A DNA stretch of 64,000 bases from Brachybacterium subflavum. GTDB taxonomy: Bacteria; Actinomycetota; Actinomycetes; Actinomycetales; Dermabacteraceae. How positions within the stretch are numbered: position 1 is the stretch's first letter; each line of letters begins with the position of its first letter. The DNA lies in the NCBI RefSeq assembly GCF_009299795.1, contig NZ_VIGP01000001.1:310001-374000 (forward strand), read 5' to 3'. A program made the position numbers and the translations under genes. This document shows positions 33,771-43,059 of the stretch, in pieces. The notes beneath the pieces were generated by a model. The model did no database searches, was not told the origin of the DNA, and saw only the letters and a program-made list of their open reading frames with translations.

Positions 33771-34925
33771 TCACTCCTCGAGCGCCTTCATGATCCCGGG
33801 GAGGTCCTCGGCGAAGTTCTCGTTCCAGAGGTTCCAGTCGTGGGTGTGCCCCTTGTCCATGCGGTAGTCGTTCTCGATGCCGGCATCGCTCAGCGCGCCG
33901 GCGAAGCGCGCCAGGTTGGGATGCACGGGGCCCTCGAGCACATCCCCGCCGATCGTGTCCGCCTTGCGACGGAGCTGGTCGAGCAGGTCGCCATGGCCCT
34001 GCAGGGCAGCGATGAAGTCGATCCAGTTGCCGTCCCCGCTGCGCAGGAACACGCGCTTGCCCCGGTAGCGCTCGATGTTCTCGATCGGGTCGTAGGTCGA
34101 GGCGATCGGCGGCGCGAGGGACGGCCCCCATGTTGCCCCGAAGCCGTTCGCGGTGGTGGGGTGCTTGAAGGCGTCGAAGATGGGGCACGCGAATATCGTG
34201 AGGGCGACGAGCTTGCCGTCGTCGTTGTCCAGGCGGCAGTCGCCGGGGCCCGAGTAGGAGCTGATCGAGGTGAAGAGGCTCCTGTACTTCTGCCCGAGCG
34301 CGAGCGCGCCCCAGCCGCCCATCGAGAGCCCGGCGATCGCCATGCGCTGCGGGTCGGTGCGGAAGTTCTCGTGCACGAAGCCCAGGACCTGCTCGATGAT
34401 GAACGTCTCCCACGCAGCCTCGCGTCCCGGCAGCGGCGCATTGGCGTTGGAGTAGAACGACCCGGCCCCGCCGTCGGGCATGACGACGATGACGTCCGTG
34501 TCCTCGGTGCGGGATATCGCCTGGCCGCCTCCGCCGCCGTCACCGCCGGACTCGCCGGTGTCGTCGGCCGACCACTGCGTGAAGTCTCCGCCGCGTCCGT
34601 GCAGCAGGAGGAGCACAGGGTAGCGGCGGTCCGGATCGTCGGCGTATCCGGCGGGGAGCGTCACGCGGAACGACGGCGGGAACGTGCGGATCTTCGGGGC
34701 GTGCACCCGGAAGTCGACCGAACGCCACTCGGGGATGGCCACGGGGAAGCCGTCGACGAACGTGAATCCATGGGAGGGCTCGTAGGTCGAGACGTCGTAG
34801 GGGTCGCTCGCAGCAGCACGAGCGACCGAGGGGACGGCGAGGGGAGCCGTCATCAGTCCTGTTGCGGCGGCGGTGCCGGCCAGCAGGGCACGGCGCGAGG
34901 GGCGAGAAGCGGACGAGCGGTTCAT
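33771..34925 (-). CDS. Tat-exported alpha/beta-hydrolase (esterase D / antigen 85-like)
   Basis: 384 aa from the ATG at 34925. The N-terminus has a Tat signal (RPSRRALLAGTAAATGLMTA) with a signal-peptidase site near ARAA. The alpha/beta-hydrolase carries YPVLLLLHGRGGD, the nucleophile elbow GLSMGGWG, and a late His in GHTHDWNLW. The fold matches esterase D, feruloyl esterase and mycolyltransferase relatives. It should act outside the membrane on an ester substrate that cannot be named from sequence. Divergent from thuA. Confidence 0.82.
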   Translation of the reverse strand: MNRSSASRPSRRALLAGTAAATGLMTAPLAVPSVARAAASDPYDVSTYEPSHGFTFVDGFPVAIPEWRSVDFRVHAPKIRTFPPSFRVTLPAGYADDPDRRYPVLLLLHGRGGDFTQWSADDTGESGGDGGGGGQAISRTEDTDVIVVMPDGGAGSFYSNANAPLPGREAAWETFIIEQVLGFVHENFRTDPQRMAIAGLSMGGWGALALGQKYRSLFTSISSYSGPGDCRLDNDDGKLVALTIFACPIFDAFKHPTTANGFGATWGPSLAPPIASTYDPIENIERYRGKRVFLRSGDGNWIDFIAALQGHGDLLDQLRRKADTIGGDVLEGPVHPNLARFAGALSDAGIENDYRMDKGHTHDWNLWNENFAEDLPGIMKALEE

Positions 34926-35240
34926 CGGATCTCCTGTGATCGGTGCACGAGAAGCCGTGGCCGAACCGAAGATCGTCGCGCAGTCGCACCGTCGTCGTGC
35001 GCCCGTCCGCTGCGACCCGAAGAGCTCGCCGGGGGCGGCAACAGCCTGCACGGGGTCTGAGCAGTGTTGCAAGGATCACTGGTCGCAGCGGCGTGTCCAC
35101 CGACCTTCCCGGGTGTCCCAGATCGACCGTCCCGGGCGTTCCAGCATGCGCGCCGGGTCTCGGATCCTCGGCCGTCGACCCTACGATGGTGCGCACGTGG
35201 GAATTCCCGTCCCGCCACCCCCAGACGAAGGAGTCGCGCC
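34926..35240. promoter_or_regulatory. divergent region between exported esterase and thuA
   Basis: 315 bp. For thuA, TACGAT at 35182-35187 is a plausible -10, followed by a perfect 10-bp palindrome gggaattccc at 35199-35208 just past the predicted start point, a possible operator. No gene is seen. Confidence 0.4.
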
Positions 35241-36029
35241 ATGACCCTGCGCATCACCGTGTTCGGCGAGAACCGGCACGAGAAGGTCGACGAGAGAGTC
35301 CAGGAGCTCTACCCCGAGGGCATGCACACCACGATCGCGGGTGCGCTCACCAGCACGCTCGGAGCGCTCGGCGAGGACGTCGACGTGCGCGTCGCCCTGC
35401 TGGACGACATCGAGCAGTCCCTGAGCGAGGAGGTCCTCGCGAGCACCGACGTCCTCACCTGGTGGGGCCACATGGCCCACGACGACGTGCCCGACGAGGT
35501 CGCCGAGCGCGTGGTCCGCCACGTGCGCGAGGGCATGGGCTTCCTGCCTCTCCACTCCGCGCACTACTCCAAGCCGTTCCGCCTGCTCATGGGCACCACC
35601 TGCAATCTGCTGTGGCGCAACGACAACGACGAGGAGCGGGTGTGGACCGTGAGCGGCTCCCACCCGATCGCCCGCGGTGTGCCCCACCCGATCGTGATCC
35701 CCGGGCAGGAGATGTACGGGGAGATGTTCGACATCCCCGCGCCCGACGAGCAGGTCTTCATCTCCTCCTTCAGCGGGGGAGAGGTGTTCCGCTCGGGCTG
35801 CTGCTTCCACCGCGGCAAGGGGCGCATCTTCTACTTCAGCCCCGGCGACCAGGAGTACCCCGTCTACCACCAGGCGGAGATCCAGCGCGTGCTCGCCAAT
35901 GCGGCGCTCTGGGCCCGCCCCCAGGTGGATCGCGAGCGCGCTGCGATCAAGATCGCCAACGCCCCGCGGGACTGGTTCCGCGAGGGCGCCCGCACCGCCG
36001 AGGGCGAGGAGATCACCCGTGTCATCTGA
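35241..36029 (+). CDS. ThuA-domain (trehalose-utilisation-like) protein
   Basis: 262 aa from an ATG with AAGGAG. It is a glutamine-amidotransferase-like ThuA fold: LTWWGHMAHDDVPDEVAERV, GMGFLPLHSAHYSKPF, GEMYG-like block and YFSPGDQEYPVYH near the end. ThuA proteins occur in sugar catabolic operons with MocA oxidoreductases; in rhizobia they act in trehalose oxidation. It overlaps the oxidoreductase gene by 11 nt, so the two work together on a sugar whose identity is unknown. Confidence 0.88.
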   Translation: MTLRITVFGENRHEKVDERVQELYPEGMHTTIAGALTSTLGALGEDVDVRVALLDDIEQSLSEEVLASTDVLTWWGHMAHDDVPDEVAERVVRHVREGMGFLPLHSAHYSKPFRLLMGTTCNLLWRNDNDEERVWTVSGSHPIARGVPHPIVIPGQEMYGEMFDIPAPDEQVFISSFSGGEVFRSGCCFHRGKGRIFYFSPGDQEYPVYHQAEIQRVLANAALWARPQVDRERAAIKIANAPRDWFREGARTAEGEEITRVI

Positions 36030-37251
36030 CCTGCGCGAGAGCACAGCGGCCGACGGGACGCGCGCGGAGGCGAGCACCTCGGGAGCCGTCGCCGATCCCA
36101 ACGCCGCGATCGCGGACTCCGCGGGGCAGCGGCCCCTGCGGGCCGTCGTCGTCGGCGCGGGCGGGATGGGGAAGTGGTGGGCGCGCGTGATCGCCTCGAG
36201 CCCGGTGACGGAGCTCGTGGGCGTCGCCGACCTCGTCGAGGGCATGCCCGCGCAGTCCATCGCCCAGTCGGGCGTCGAGGACCCGTCGGCCGTCGCCGTC
36301 GGCACCGATGGCGTGGACCTCGCCCTCGAGGTGGGGGCCGACATCCTCATCGACCCGACGGTCCCCGTCGCCCATCATCCGGTGACCCGCAAGGCGCTGC
36401 ACGCGGGCATCCCGGTGCTCGGCGAGAAGCCGGTGACCGAGACGCTGCCGGAGGCGCTGAGCCTCATGGCCCACTCGGAGCTCACGGGGGTGCCGTTCAT
36501 GGTCTCCCAGTCGCGGCGGTTCTTCCCGCAGGTGCGGGAGCTGCGGCGCTTCGTCGCCGAGCACGGGCCGACGATCCTCACCAGCGCCTTCTTCAGCCTG
36601 TTCACCGAGCACGAGGGCTTCCGCGCCACCCAGCAGCACCCGCTGCTGCGGGACATGGGCATCCACGCCTTCGACACGGCCCGCTACATCACCGGCACGG
36701 ACCCGCTCGCGGTGACAGCGCATGGCACCAACCCGCAGTGGAGCGTGTACGCGGGCGATGCCACCGTCAGCTGCACCTTCGAGATGAGCGGCGGCTCCCT
36801 GTTCGTCTACAACGGCACCTGGAATGCGCGAGGCCTGCCGACCTACTGGAACAGCGAGTGGCGCATCGGGGCCGAGCAGGGCACTGCCACCTGGGACGGG
36901 AAGGGCGTGCCGCAGCTGGGCACCGAGGACGGGGAGCGGACCCGCTCCCTGCAGTCGGCGCTCGAGCAGGCGCTTGCCGAGCCCGAGCCCGACCAGATCG
37001 ACGCCTCGATCATCGAGTTCGTGACCGCGCTGCGCGAGGGCCGCACACCCATGTGCGAGGTGCACGAGAACATCCTCAGCTTCGCGATGGTCGAGGCCGC
37101 CGTCGCCTCCGTCGACCGCGGCACGCGCGTGGTGATCGACGAGCTCCTCGAGGAGGCGCGCAGCGAGGCGATCGCCGCGGAGGACGATCCCGAGGCCCGC
37201 GACATCCTCCAGTCCTGGCCCAGCGTGCGCGAGGCGATCGCGCGGGGCTGA
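36019..37251 (+). CDS. Gfo/Idh/MocA-family oxidoreductase
   Basis: 410 aa from a GTG inside the last codons of thuA. After a 40-residue low-complexity leader comes the Rossmann motif RAVVVGAGGMGKWWARV (about 45). The EKP motif (GEKPVTET, about 140) and the family's DMGIHAFDTARY (about 213) follow. These enzymes oxidise or epimerise sugars with NAD(P). The long N-terminal leader is unusual; a shorter product is possible but no internal start stands out. Confidence 0.88.
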   Translation: MSSDLRESTAADGTRAEASTSGAVADPNAAIADSAGQRPLRAVVVGAGGMGKWWARVIASSPVTELVGVADLVEGMPAQSIAQSGVEDPSAVAVGTDGVDLALEVGADILIDPTVPVAHHPVTRKALHAGIPVLGEKPVTETLPEALSLMAHSELTGVPFMVSQSRRFFPQVRELRRFVAEHGPTILTSAFFSLFTEHEGFRATQQHPLLRDMGIHAFDTARYITGTDPLAVTAHGTNPQWSVYAGDATVSCTFEMSGGSLFVYNGTWNARGLPTYWNSEWRIGAEQGTATWDGKGVPQLGTEDGERTRSLQSALEQALAEPEPDQIDASIIEFVTALREGRTPMCEVHENILSFAMVEAAVASVDRGTRVVIDELLEEARSEAIAAEDDPEARDILQSWPSVREAIARG

Positions 37252-37280
37252 GGCCGGAGGGCACCGTGCCCGGACATGCG

Positions 37281-37313
37281 AAAGGCCCCGTCACCGCAGG
37301 TGACGGGGCCTTT
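37281..37313. terminator. rho-independent terminator
   Basis: Arms aaaggccccgtcac and gtgacggggccttt with a five-base loop. It stands between the MocA-like gene and the oppositely oriented tRNA-Arg, so it can serve both. Confidence 0.88.
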
Positions 37314-37317
37314 CCGC

Positions 37318-37393
37318 TGGTGCGCCTGGAGGGATTCGAACCCCCAACCTTCTGATCCGTAGTCAGATGCTCTATCCGTTAAGCTACAGGCGC
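37318..37393 (-). tRNA. tRNA-Arg (anticodon ACG)
   Basis: A 76-nt cloverleaf on the minus strand. The acceptor GCGCCTG pairs with CAGGCGC, the anticodon stem TCTGA/TCAGA encloses CTACGGA, and the T-loop is TTCGAAT. CCA is encoded (37320-37318). The anticodon ACG reads CGN arginine codons. Confidence 0.95.
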
Positions 37394-37447
37394 TCGTCGG
37401 CGTGACCGACCTCAGTAATACTAGTCGGCCCCGGTTCACCGCGCCAA

Positions 37448-37481
37448 TCGAGAGGCCGTGAGCCGCCTCACGGCCTCTCGA
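37448..37481. terminator. terminator of the LppM-like gene
   Basis: A perfect 15-bp stem tcgagaggccgtgag / ctcacggcctctcga with a CCGC loop, 30 bp downstream of the minus-strand stop codon at 37512. Confidence 0.75.
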
Positions 37482-37511
37482 GATGCGCTGTGGGTGGCCG
37501 CGCGAGGGGCC

Positions 37512-38588
37512 TCAGCCCCGCGGCGGACGGCTCCACGGCTGTTCGCCGTCGGACCCCTCTCCCGGCTGCTGGCCCCAGGGCTGCTGACCCTGCGGATTCT
37601 GCGGATCCTGCGGGGCCGGAGGCTGATTCCACGGCTGCTGGCCCTGCGGAGACTGGGGCGCCTGCTGACCGGGGGCCTGGCCCCACTGCTGGCCCTGCTG
37701 ACCGGGGGCCTGGCCCCACTGCTGGCCCTGCTGACCGGGAGCCTGGCTCCACTGCTGGCCCTGGCCCCCCTGCTGCGGGTCCTGGCCCTGGCTCGGCCCC
37801 TGGCTGCTGCCCGGGTAGCCGGAGCCGCCGGGGTAGCCGGCGTTCCCGCCGAAGTCACCGCCGTTGCCGAAGCCGCCGTTTCCGCCCGCCGGACCGCCGA
37901 AGCCGCCGGGGCCCGCGCTGTTCTGGGCGCTGTTCCTGCGGCGCGAGCGCACCACGAAGAACACGATCAGCGCGATGATGATCAGGACGATCAGCAGCAC
38001 GACGATCACCGCGACGATGAGGATGATCAGGCCCGCGCCGATGCCGCCCGCCTTCGCGGTGATGTCCACGCCCTTGCTCATGTCACCGGCGTCGGTGATC
38101 GTGACGGTCTTGCCGTCGACGGTGCCCACGTTGGACTCGATCACCTTGCCGGGGAAGGAGAAGGTGACCGTGAGGTCGAGGTCGCTCGCGCTGAAGCCGC
38201 TGCTCGAGGGATCGAAGGAGGAGTCGGGCGAGGTCCTCAGGTGCAGCTCGCCGTCGCTCTCGTCGATCGTGAAGCCCGACCCGAAGTCCTTCTTCTCGAC
38301 GGTGCCGGAGATCTTGCAGCCCCACATGTCGTCCTCGGTGTAGGGCTCCCACGTCGCCTGGCCGAACTCGCCGGAGTCCTCGTCCTCGAGGCCCTTGCAC
38401 AGCTCGTCGGCGGAGCCGAACTCGCTCTGGACGTAGGACTTCTCGACGGCGATGTCGAAGTCGAGGTCGTAGCTGTCGGCGCTGGTGATGTCGAAATCGG
38501 CGGTCACCCGAGCGCAGCCGGCCGCGAGCAGGAGGAGGGGAAGGAGGAGGAGCGCGGCGAGCCGTCGCCGCAGGGAGAGGGAGTGCAT
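37512..38588 (-). CDS. LppM-like lipoprotein with Gln/Pro-rich tail
   Basis: 358 aa from the ATG at 38588. Lipoprotein signal with lipobox LAAGC (Cys25). A beta-rich extracellular domain (about 25-205) resembles actinobacterial LppM proteins. A membrane helix follows (about 210-240, IGAGLIILIVAVIVVLLIVL), then RSRRR and a cytoplasmic Gly/Gln/Pro-rich tail with three 11-residue QGQQWGQAPGQ-type repeats. It thus has both a lipid anchor and a transmembrane helix. In mycobacteria LppM affects surface lipids and phagocytosis; the role here is unknown. Confidence 0.8.
   Translation of the reverse strand: MHSLSLRRRLAALLLLPLLLLAAGCARVTADFDITSADSYDLDFDIAVEKSYVQSEFGSADELCKGLEDEDSGEFGQATWEPYTEDDMWGCKISGTVEKKDFGSGFTIDESDGELHLRTSPDSSFDPSSSGFSASDLDLTVTFSFPGKVIESNVGTVDGKTVTITDAGDMSKGVDITAKAGGIGAGLIILIVAVIVVLLIVLIIIALIVFFVVRSRRRNSAQNSAGPGGFGGPAGGNGGFGNGGDFGGNAGYPGGSGYPGSSQGPSQGQDPQQGGQGQQWSQAPGQQGQQWGQAPGQQGQQWGQAPGQQAPQSPQGQQPWNQPPAPQDPQNPQGQQPWGQQPGEGSDGEQPWSRPPRG
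37662..37760. repeat. 33-bp tandem repeat (3 copies) inside the LppM-like gene
   Basis: Three copies of a 33-bp unit starting ctgctgaccgggggcctgg at 37662, 37695 and 37728 encode the 11-residue Gln-rich repeat. The third copy has two changes. Slippage could change the copy number. Confidence 0.9.
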
Positions 38589-38808
38589 GGTGGCCCCGTT
38601 GTCGAAGGAGATGGGCGGCGCGGAGACCCCGCGCCTGCAGGCCTCCGACCAGTGCGCCCGGTGCGGCCCGTTGCCCATACCCTAGATGCCCTCGTGGCGG
38701 AGCGCAGTGGGGAGAAGTACCCATCCATCGGCCGACGGAGCGGCGCGGCCGTGCCGCGATCTGGTGCCGCACGCATGTGCCGTCCGCCGGTCGACCCGCC
38801 TCTCGGAC

Positions 38809-39714
38809 CTACCGGTCGGAGGCGGAGGTGCCGGGAGGCATGGGCCGACCGAAGACCGGTGCGGCCGACGGCCTCTTCGGCCGGACCGCGTCGCCCGAGG
38901 ACTGCCGGCGCAGACGCCGCACCACCCACGGCCCGAAGTGCACGCGCGCCCAGTGCAGATCCTGCTGGCGGGCCTCGCGCCACGGCAGCGCGGTCGGGTC
39001 GCCCAGGTCATGGGGCTGCAGTGCGTGCTCGACGCCCAGGGTGTCCAGCACGTGCGCGGCGATCGTCAGATGCCCCTCGGGGGAGAAGTGCAGGCGGTCC
39101 TCGGCCCACATCCCCTCGTGCGTGAGCGAGCGCAGCGACCACAGGTCCACGACCGCGGCGCCGTGGCGCTGGGCGATCGCGCGCATGTTCTCGTTGTAGA
39201 CCGCGGTGCGCCCGCGGATCAGGTGGAACACGGGCGTGGAGCCGACGTCGGGCCCGGTCCACAGGACGATGGTCGCGCCGGTCTCGGCGAGGCGGCCGAC
39301 GGCCGTGTCCATCGCGGCGGCGATCTCGTCGGGGTCGCGTCCGCGGATCACGTCGTTGCCGCCGGCGAAGATGCTCACCAGGTCCGGCGCGAGCGCGACC
39401 GCGGGCTCGATCTGCTCGTCGATGATCTCCTGGTAGAGGCGCCCGCGGATCGCGAGGTTCGCGTACTCGAAGCCCGGGACCGAACGGCCCAGCTCCTCGG
39501 CGACGCGGTCGGCCCAGCCGCGGTGGCCGCCGGGTGCATCGGGATCGGGGTCGCCGATGCCCTCCGTGAAGGAGTCGCCGAGGGCGACGAAGCGGTGCCA
39601 GGGCTGAGCGGGTCCGGTGCCGGCGGATCGTGCGGAGCCTGTCGATGCGGCACCGGTCGATGCGGCTTCTGTCGGTGCGGCGCCGTGGTCCGGGAGCGGC
39701 GGTGGAGTGCTCAC
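38809..39714 (-). CDS. SGNH/GDSL-type hydrolase
   Basis: 301 aa from a GTG that overlaps the crgA stop by 4 nt. Catalytic blocks are visible: FVALGDSFTEGIG (Ser, about 47), GGND (about 118) and DRLHFSPEGH (Asp/His, about 206). There is no signal peptide; the first 35 residues are Ala/Thr/Gly-rich. Typical SGNH lipases and esterases hydrolyse acyl or acetyl esters. Coupled translation with crgA is notable but does not show a division role. Confidence 0.88.
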   Translation of the reverse strand: MSTPPPLPDHGAAPTEAASTGAASTGSARSAGTGPAQPWHRFVALGDSFTEGIGDPDPDAPGGHRGWADRVAEELGRSVPGFEYANLAIRGRLYQEIIDEQIEPAVALAPDLVSIFAGGNDVIRGRDPDEIAAAMDTAVGRLAETGATIVLWTGPDVGSTPVFHLIRGRTAVYNENMRAIAQRHGAAVVDLWSLRSLTHEGMWAEDRLHFSPEGHLTIAAHVLDTLGVEHALQPHDLGDPTALPWREARQQDLHWARVHFGPWVVRRLRRQSSGDAVRPKRPSAAPVFGRPMPPGTSASDR

Positions 39715-40091
39715 TTCCAGAACATGAGCGTCACGCCGCCCATGGCGAGCACGCCGAAGCCCACGAGCAGGTTCCAGTCACCGATCGGGAGCGGCAGCGT
39801 CGCGCTCGAGAGGTAGTAGGTGACCAGGTAGATCAGGCCCACGATGAGCAGGACCACCGCGACCGGGGCGATCCAGTTCGGGGTCACCGCGGGCGCGGCG
39901 ACGCGGCGGCCGTGGCCCGTGCTCTCGGCAGCGGGCCGACGGCGCTCGGAGATCGCGTCCTTCGCCTTCTCATGGGTCTCGTCGGTCGAGGGCTTCTCCG
40001 CCGTGCCTCGCTTCGCGGGCTCGGCGCCCTTGGCGCGCTTCGCGGGGTCCGCGTTCTTCCGGTCGCGCCTGCTGCGCTGGGTTGCGGCCAT
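39711..40091 (-). CDS. crgA: cell division protein CrgA
   Basis: 126 aa. A charged cytoplasmic N-terminus of about 65 residues precedes two membrane helices (WIAPVAVVLLIVGLIYLVTY and LLVGFGVLAMGGVTLMFW) separated by the typical LPIGDWN turn. The position beside pabA-pknB-pbpA matches other actinobacteria. In mycobacteria CrgA bridges FtsZ and septal penicillin-binding proteins and recruits Wag31/CwsA. The N-terminus is longer than usual. Confidence 0.93.
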   Translation of the reverse strand: MAATQRSRRDRKNADPAKRAKGAEPAKRGTAEKPSTDETHEKAKDAISERRRPAAESTGHGRRVAAPAVTPNWIAPVAVVLLIVGLIYLVTYYLSSATLPLPIGDWNLLVGFGVLAMGGVTLMFWK

Positions 40092-40217
40092 GCGATGCTG
40101 CTCCGTTTCCGACGGGGGGCGAGGTCAGGGGAGGTGACGAGGGGAGGGATGTCGGCCCCAGCGTATAAGGCCCGCCTGGACGGCGCGACCGGGTCGGCGC
40201 GACCGCGCCCGTCCGGC

Positions 40218-40871
40218 TCAGGACGGCGCGAGCAGCGGGGCGAGCCCGCGGGAGCGCTCGCGGGCGTCGACGCCGTCGCACAGCTCGAGGAACCGCGCGA
40301 GGATCAGGTGGCCGTGCTCGGTGAGCACCGACTCGGGGTGGAACTGCACGCCGTGCAGCGGAAGGTCACGATGGGCGAGGCCCTGCACGACCCCGTCGGC
40401 CGTGCGGGCAGTGACCTCGAGAACCTCCGGAACCGTCTCCGGGACCACTGTGAGCGAGTGGTAGCGGGTGGCCGTGAAGGGACTGGGCACGCCCGCGAAG
40501 ACGCTGCGCCCCTCGTGCTCGACCACGCTCGTGCGCCCGTGCATGAGCTGCGGGGCGTGGGTCACCGTGCCGCCGAAGTACTGGCCGAGCGCCTGATGGC
40601 CCAGGCACACGCCGAGCATCGGCACCGTGCCGTCCGCGCAGGCGCCGATCACGTCGAGGATGCGCCCCGCGGTCGACGGCGTCCCCGGGCCGGGGGAGAC
40701 CAGCACGCCGTCGAATCCGCCCAGGTCGATCGCGCCGTCGGCGCCCTGCGGCACCTCGTCGTTGCGCACCACGGTCGTCGCCGCCCCCATCTGCTGGAGG
40801 TAGCCGACGATCGTGAACACGAAGCTGTCGTAGTTGTCGACCACCAGGATCCGCGCGCTGGGCTCAGCCAT
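40218..40871 (-). CDS. pabA: class I glutamine amidotransferase, PabA/TrpG type
   Basis: 217 aa from the ATG at 40871, which lies inside the end of pknB (8-nt overlap). It begins RILVVDNYDSFVFTIVGYL, has the nucleophile GVCLGHQALG (Cys, about 83) and ends with the His-Glu pair in GVQFHPESV. It releases ammonia from glutamine for aminodeoxychorismate or anthranilate synthase. The gene beside pknB is usually annotated pabA or trpG in actinobacteria; the two cannot be separated by sequence here. Confidence 0.85.
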   Translation of the reverse strand: MAEPSARILVVDNYDSFVFTIVGYLQQMGAATTVVRNDEVPQGADGAIDLGGFDGVLVSPGPGTPSTAGRILDVIGACADGTVPMLGVCLGHQALGQYFGGTVTHAPQLMHGRTSVVEHEGRSVFAGVPSPFTATRYHSLTVVPETVPEVLEVTARTADGVVQGLAHRDLPLHGVQFHPESVLTEHGHLILARFLELCDGVDARERSRGLAPLLAPS

Positions 40872-43059
40872 TGTCGTCGCCCTGATCATCGCCCTGGTCG
40901 CCGTCATCGCCGTCCGACGGGGTCGGGCTGTCGCTGTCCGTGGGGGTCTCGGAGTCGCTCGGGGTGTCGGAGTCGCTCGGGGAGTCCGTGGGGGTGTCCG
41001 AAGGCGTCTCGGAAGTGGGGGTCTCCGAGGGCTCCTCGGTCTTCTCCGGCCCGGTGGAGACGTACACGGTCACGGTCGTCCCCGGCTCCACGGACGCGTT
41101 CGGCTCGGGATCGGTCTTGATGACCGTGTCCTTCGCGACGGAGTCGTCGGACTGGTAGGTGACCTTCACGCCGAGGTTCTTGGCGCCGAGGGTCTTGCGT
41201 GCCTCGGACTCCGTCTGGCCCACGACGTTGGGCATCGAGATGTTCCCGGGGGCCTTCGCGACCACGATCTGCACCGTGGAGCCGACCTCCGCTGTCTTCC
41301 CGTCGCCGCCCGTGGGCGTCTGGCCGGTGACCGTGCCCGGGTCCTCGTCGTCGGACTCCTTGGTCGTCGCGTCCACCTCGAAGCCCTGGTCCTCGAGGGT
41401 CTTGGTCGCGGTGTCCTCGTCGAGGCCGGTGACGTCCGGCAGCTCCGCATCGCCCGAGGCGAGGTTCACGGTGACCGTGTCCCCGGCCTCCGCGTTCGAG
41501 CCGGAGGCCGGGTCCTGGCCGACGACCGTGCCGGCCTTCTTGCCCGCGACGTCCTTGGGATCGCCGATCTCGATGCCGAGCCCCAGGTCGTCGAGCTTCT
41601 TCGTCGCCTCGTCGCGGTCCATGCCGGCGAGGTCGGGGACCTCGACCTGCTCGGGTCCGCTGGAGACGGCGACCTTCACGGCCGTGTGCTCGTCGACCTG
41701 CGTGTCGCCCTCGGGATCGGTCGAGATGACGTCGCCCTCGTCGACGTCGGAGCTCGCCTTCTTCTCGAAGGTGCCCGTGAGGCCCGCGCTCTCCAGCTCG
41801 GACTTCGCCTGGGCCTCGGTCATGCCGACGACCTGCGGGACCGCGACCTGCTTGGGGCCCGTGTTCCACGGCTGCCAGAGAGCCAGGGCCGCCGCGATCA
41901 CGGCGAGCACAGCCACGATGATCAGCACGATCAGCCAGACGGGGCGCTTGGGCTTCTGCTCGACCTCCTCGCCCTGCTCGTCGGCCGAGCCGGCGCCGGA
42001 GCCCTGCATGCCCTCGCCCGCGGCACCTGCCGCACCGGCCCCGAGGGCTCCGGCCCCGGCGGCGGCCGCGACCGGCGCGCGATGGGTCTGCGTCGCTCCC
42101 GCGGCCGCGGGCAGCGCCTCGGTGCGGTCGTCGACGGGGCTGAGCACCGTCGTCGCCTCCGCGTCGGAGGTGGGCTGCGGGTCCCCGGCCACGAGCTGCG
42201 GACGCCGGCCGGCGATCACCGAGGCGATGTCGCGCGCGAAGGCGGTGGCCGAGGGGTAGCGGGTCTCGCGGTCCTTGGCCAGGCCGGTGAGGATCACCCG
42301 GTCCACGTCGGGCGTGATCGCGGGGTTGTACCGCGAGGGCGGGACCGGGGTCTCGCGCACGTGCTGGTAGGCGATGGAGACGGGGCTGTCGCCCGTGAAC
42401 GGCGGGCGCCCCGTGACGAGCTCGTAGAAGACGCACGCGGCGGAGTAGATGTCGCTGCGCGCGTCCACGAGCTGCCCGCGGGCCTGCTCGGGGGAGAGGT
42501 ACTGGGCGGTGCCCATGACCGCCTGGGTCTGGGTCATCCCGGTCGCGTCGGCCACCGCGCGGGCGATGCCGAAGTCCATGACCTTCACGTCGCCGTCGTC
42601 GGTGATCATGATGTTGCCGGGCTTGATGTCGCGGTGGACGATGCCCTGCTGGTGGGAGTACTCGAGCGCGGAGAGCAGCGCCTGCATGATCGTGGCCGCC
42701 TGGCCCACGTCCATCGGGTGCTCGGGGTCGACGTACTCGCGCAGGGTCTTTCCGCGCACGTACTCCATCACGATGTAGGGGATCGTGATCTCGTGCCCGG
42801 TGAAGTCCTTGGCGTGCTCCTCGCCGGTGTCGTACACGGCGACGATCGAGGGATGGTTCAGGCCGGCGGCGCTCTGCGCCTCGCGGCGGAAGCGCTCCTG
42901 GAAGTTCGTGTCGCGCGCGAGGTCGGTGCGCAGGATCTTCACCGCGACGGTGCGGTGCAGACGGCGGTCCTCCGCCAGGTGCACGTCGGCCATGCCGCCG
43001 TGCCCGAGAGCCTTGCCCAGGGCGTAGCGCCCGGACAGAATCAGGTTCTCTTCGCTCAC
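40864..43059 (-). CDS. pknB: Ser/Thr protein kinase PknB with PASTA repeats
   Basis: 731 aa, GTG start overlapping the pknA stop by 4 nt. Kinase domain 1-275: GHGGMADVHLA, VAVKIL, HRDIKPGNIM, DFGIAR and the activation loop GTAQYLSPEQ. A long Ala/Gly linker and a membrane helix at about 368-390 follow. Four extracellular PASTA modules start about 395, 465, 535 and 600 (VPQVVGMTEAQAKSEL, VPDLAGMDRDEATKKL, LPDVTGLDEDTATKTL, MPNVVGQTESEARKTL). A Ser/Thr/Pro/Asp-rich tail ends the protein. PknB senses muropeptides or lipid II and controls growth and division. Confidence 0.96.
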   Translation of the reverse strand: MSEENLILSGRYALGKALGHGGMADVHLAEDRRLHRTVAVKILRTDLARDTNFQERFRREAQSAAGLNHPSIVAVYDTGEEHAKDFTGHEITIPYIVMEYVRGKTLREYVDPEHPMDVGQAATIMQALLSALEYSHQQGIVHRDIKPGNIMITDDGDVKVMDFGIARAVADATGMTQTQAVMGTAQYLSPEQARGQLVDARSDIYSAACVFYELVTGRPPFTGDSPVSIAYQHVRETPVPPSRYNPAITPDVDRVILTGLAKDRETRYPSATAFARDIASVIAGRRPQLVAGDPQPTSDAEATTVLSPVDDRTEALPAAAGATQTHRAPVAAAAGAGALGAGAAGAAGEGMQGSGAGSADEQGEEVEQKPKRPVWLIVLIIVAVLAVIAAALALWQPWNTGPKQVAVPQVVGMTEAQAKSELESAGLTGTFEKKASSDVDEGDVISTDPEGDTQVDEHTAVKVAVSSGPEQVEVPDLAGMDRDEATKKLDDLGLGIEIGDPKDVAGKKAGTVVGQDPASGSNAEAGDTVTVNLASGDAELPDVTGLDEDTATKTLEDQGFEVDATTKESDDEDPGTVTGQTPTGGDGKTAEVGSTVQIVVAKAPGNISMPNVVGQTESEARKTLGAKNLGVKVTYQSDDSVAKDTVIKTDPEPNASVEPGTTVTVYVSTGPEKTEEPSETPTSETPSDTPTDSPSDSDTPSDSETPTDSDSPTPSDGDDGDQGDDQGDDNG

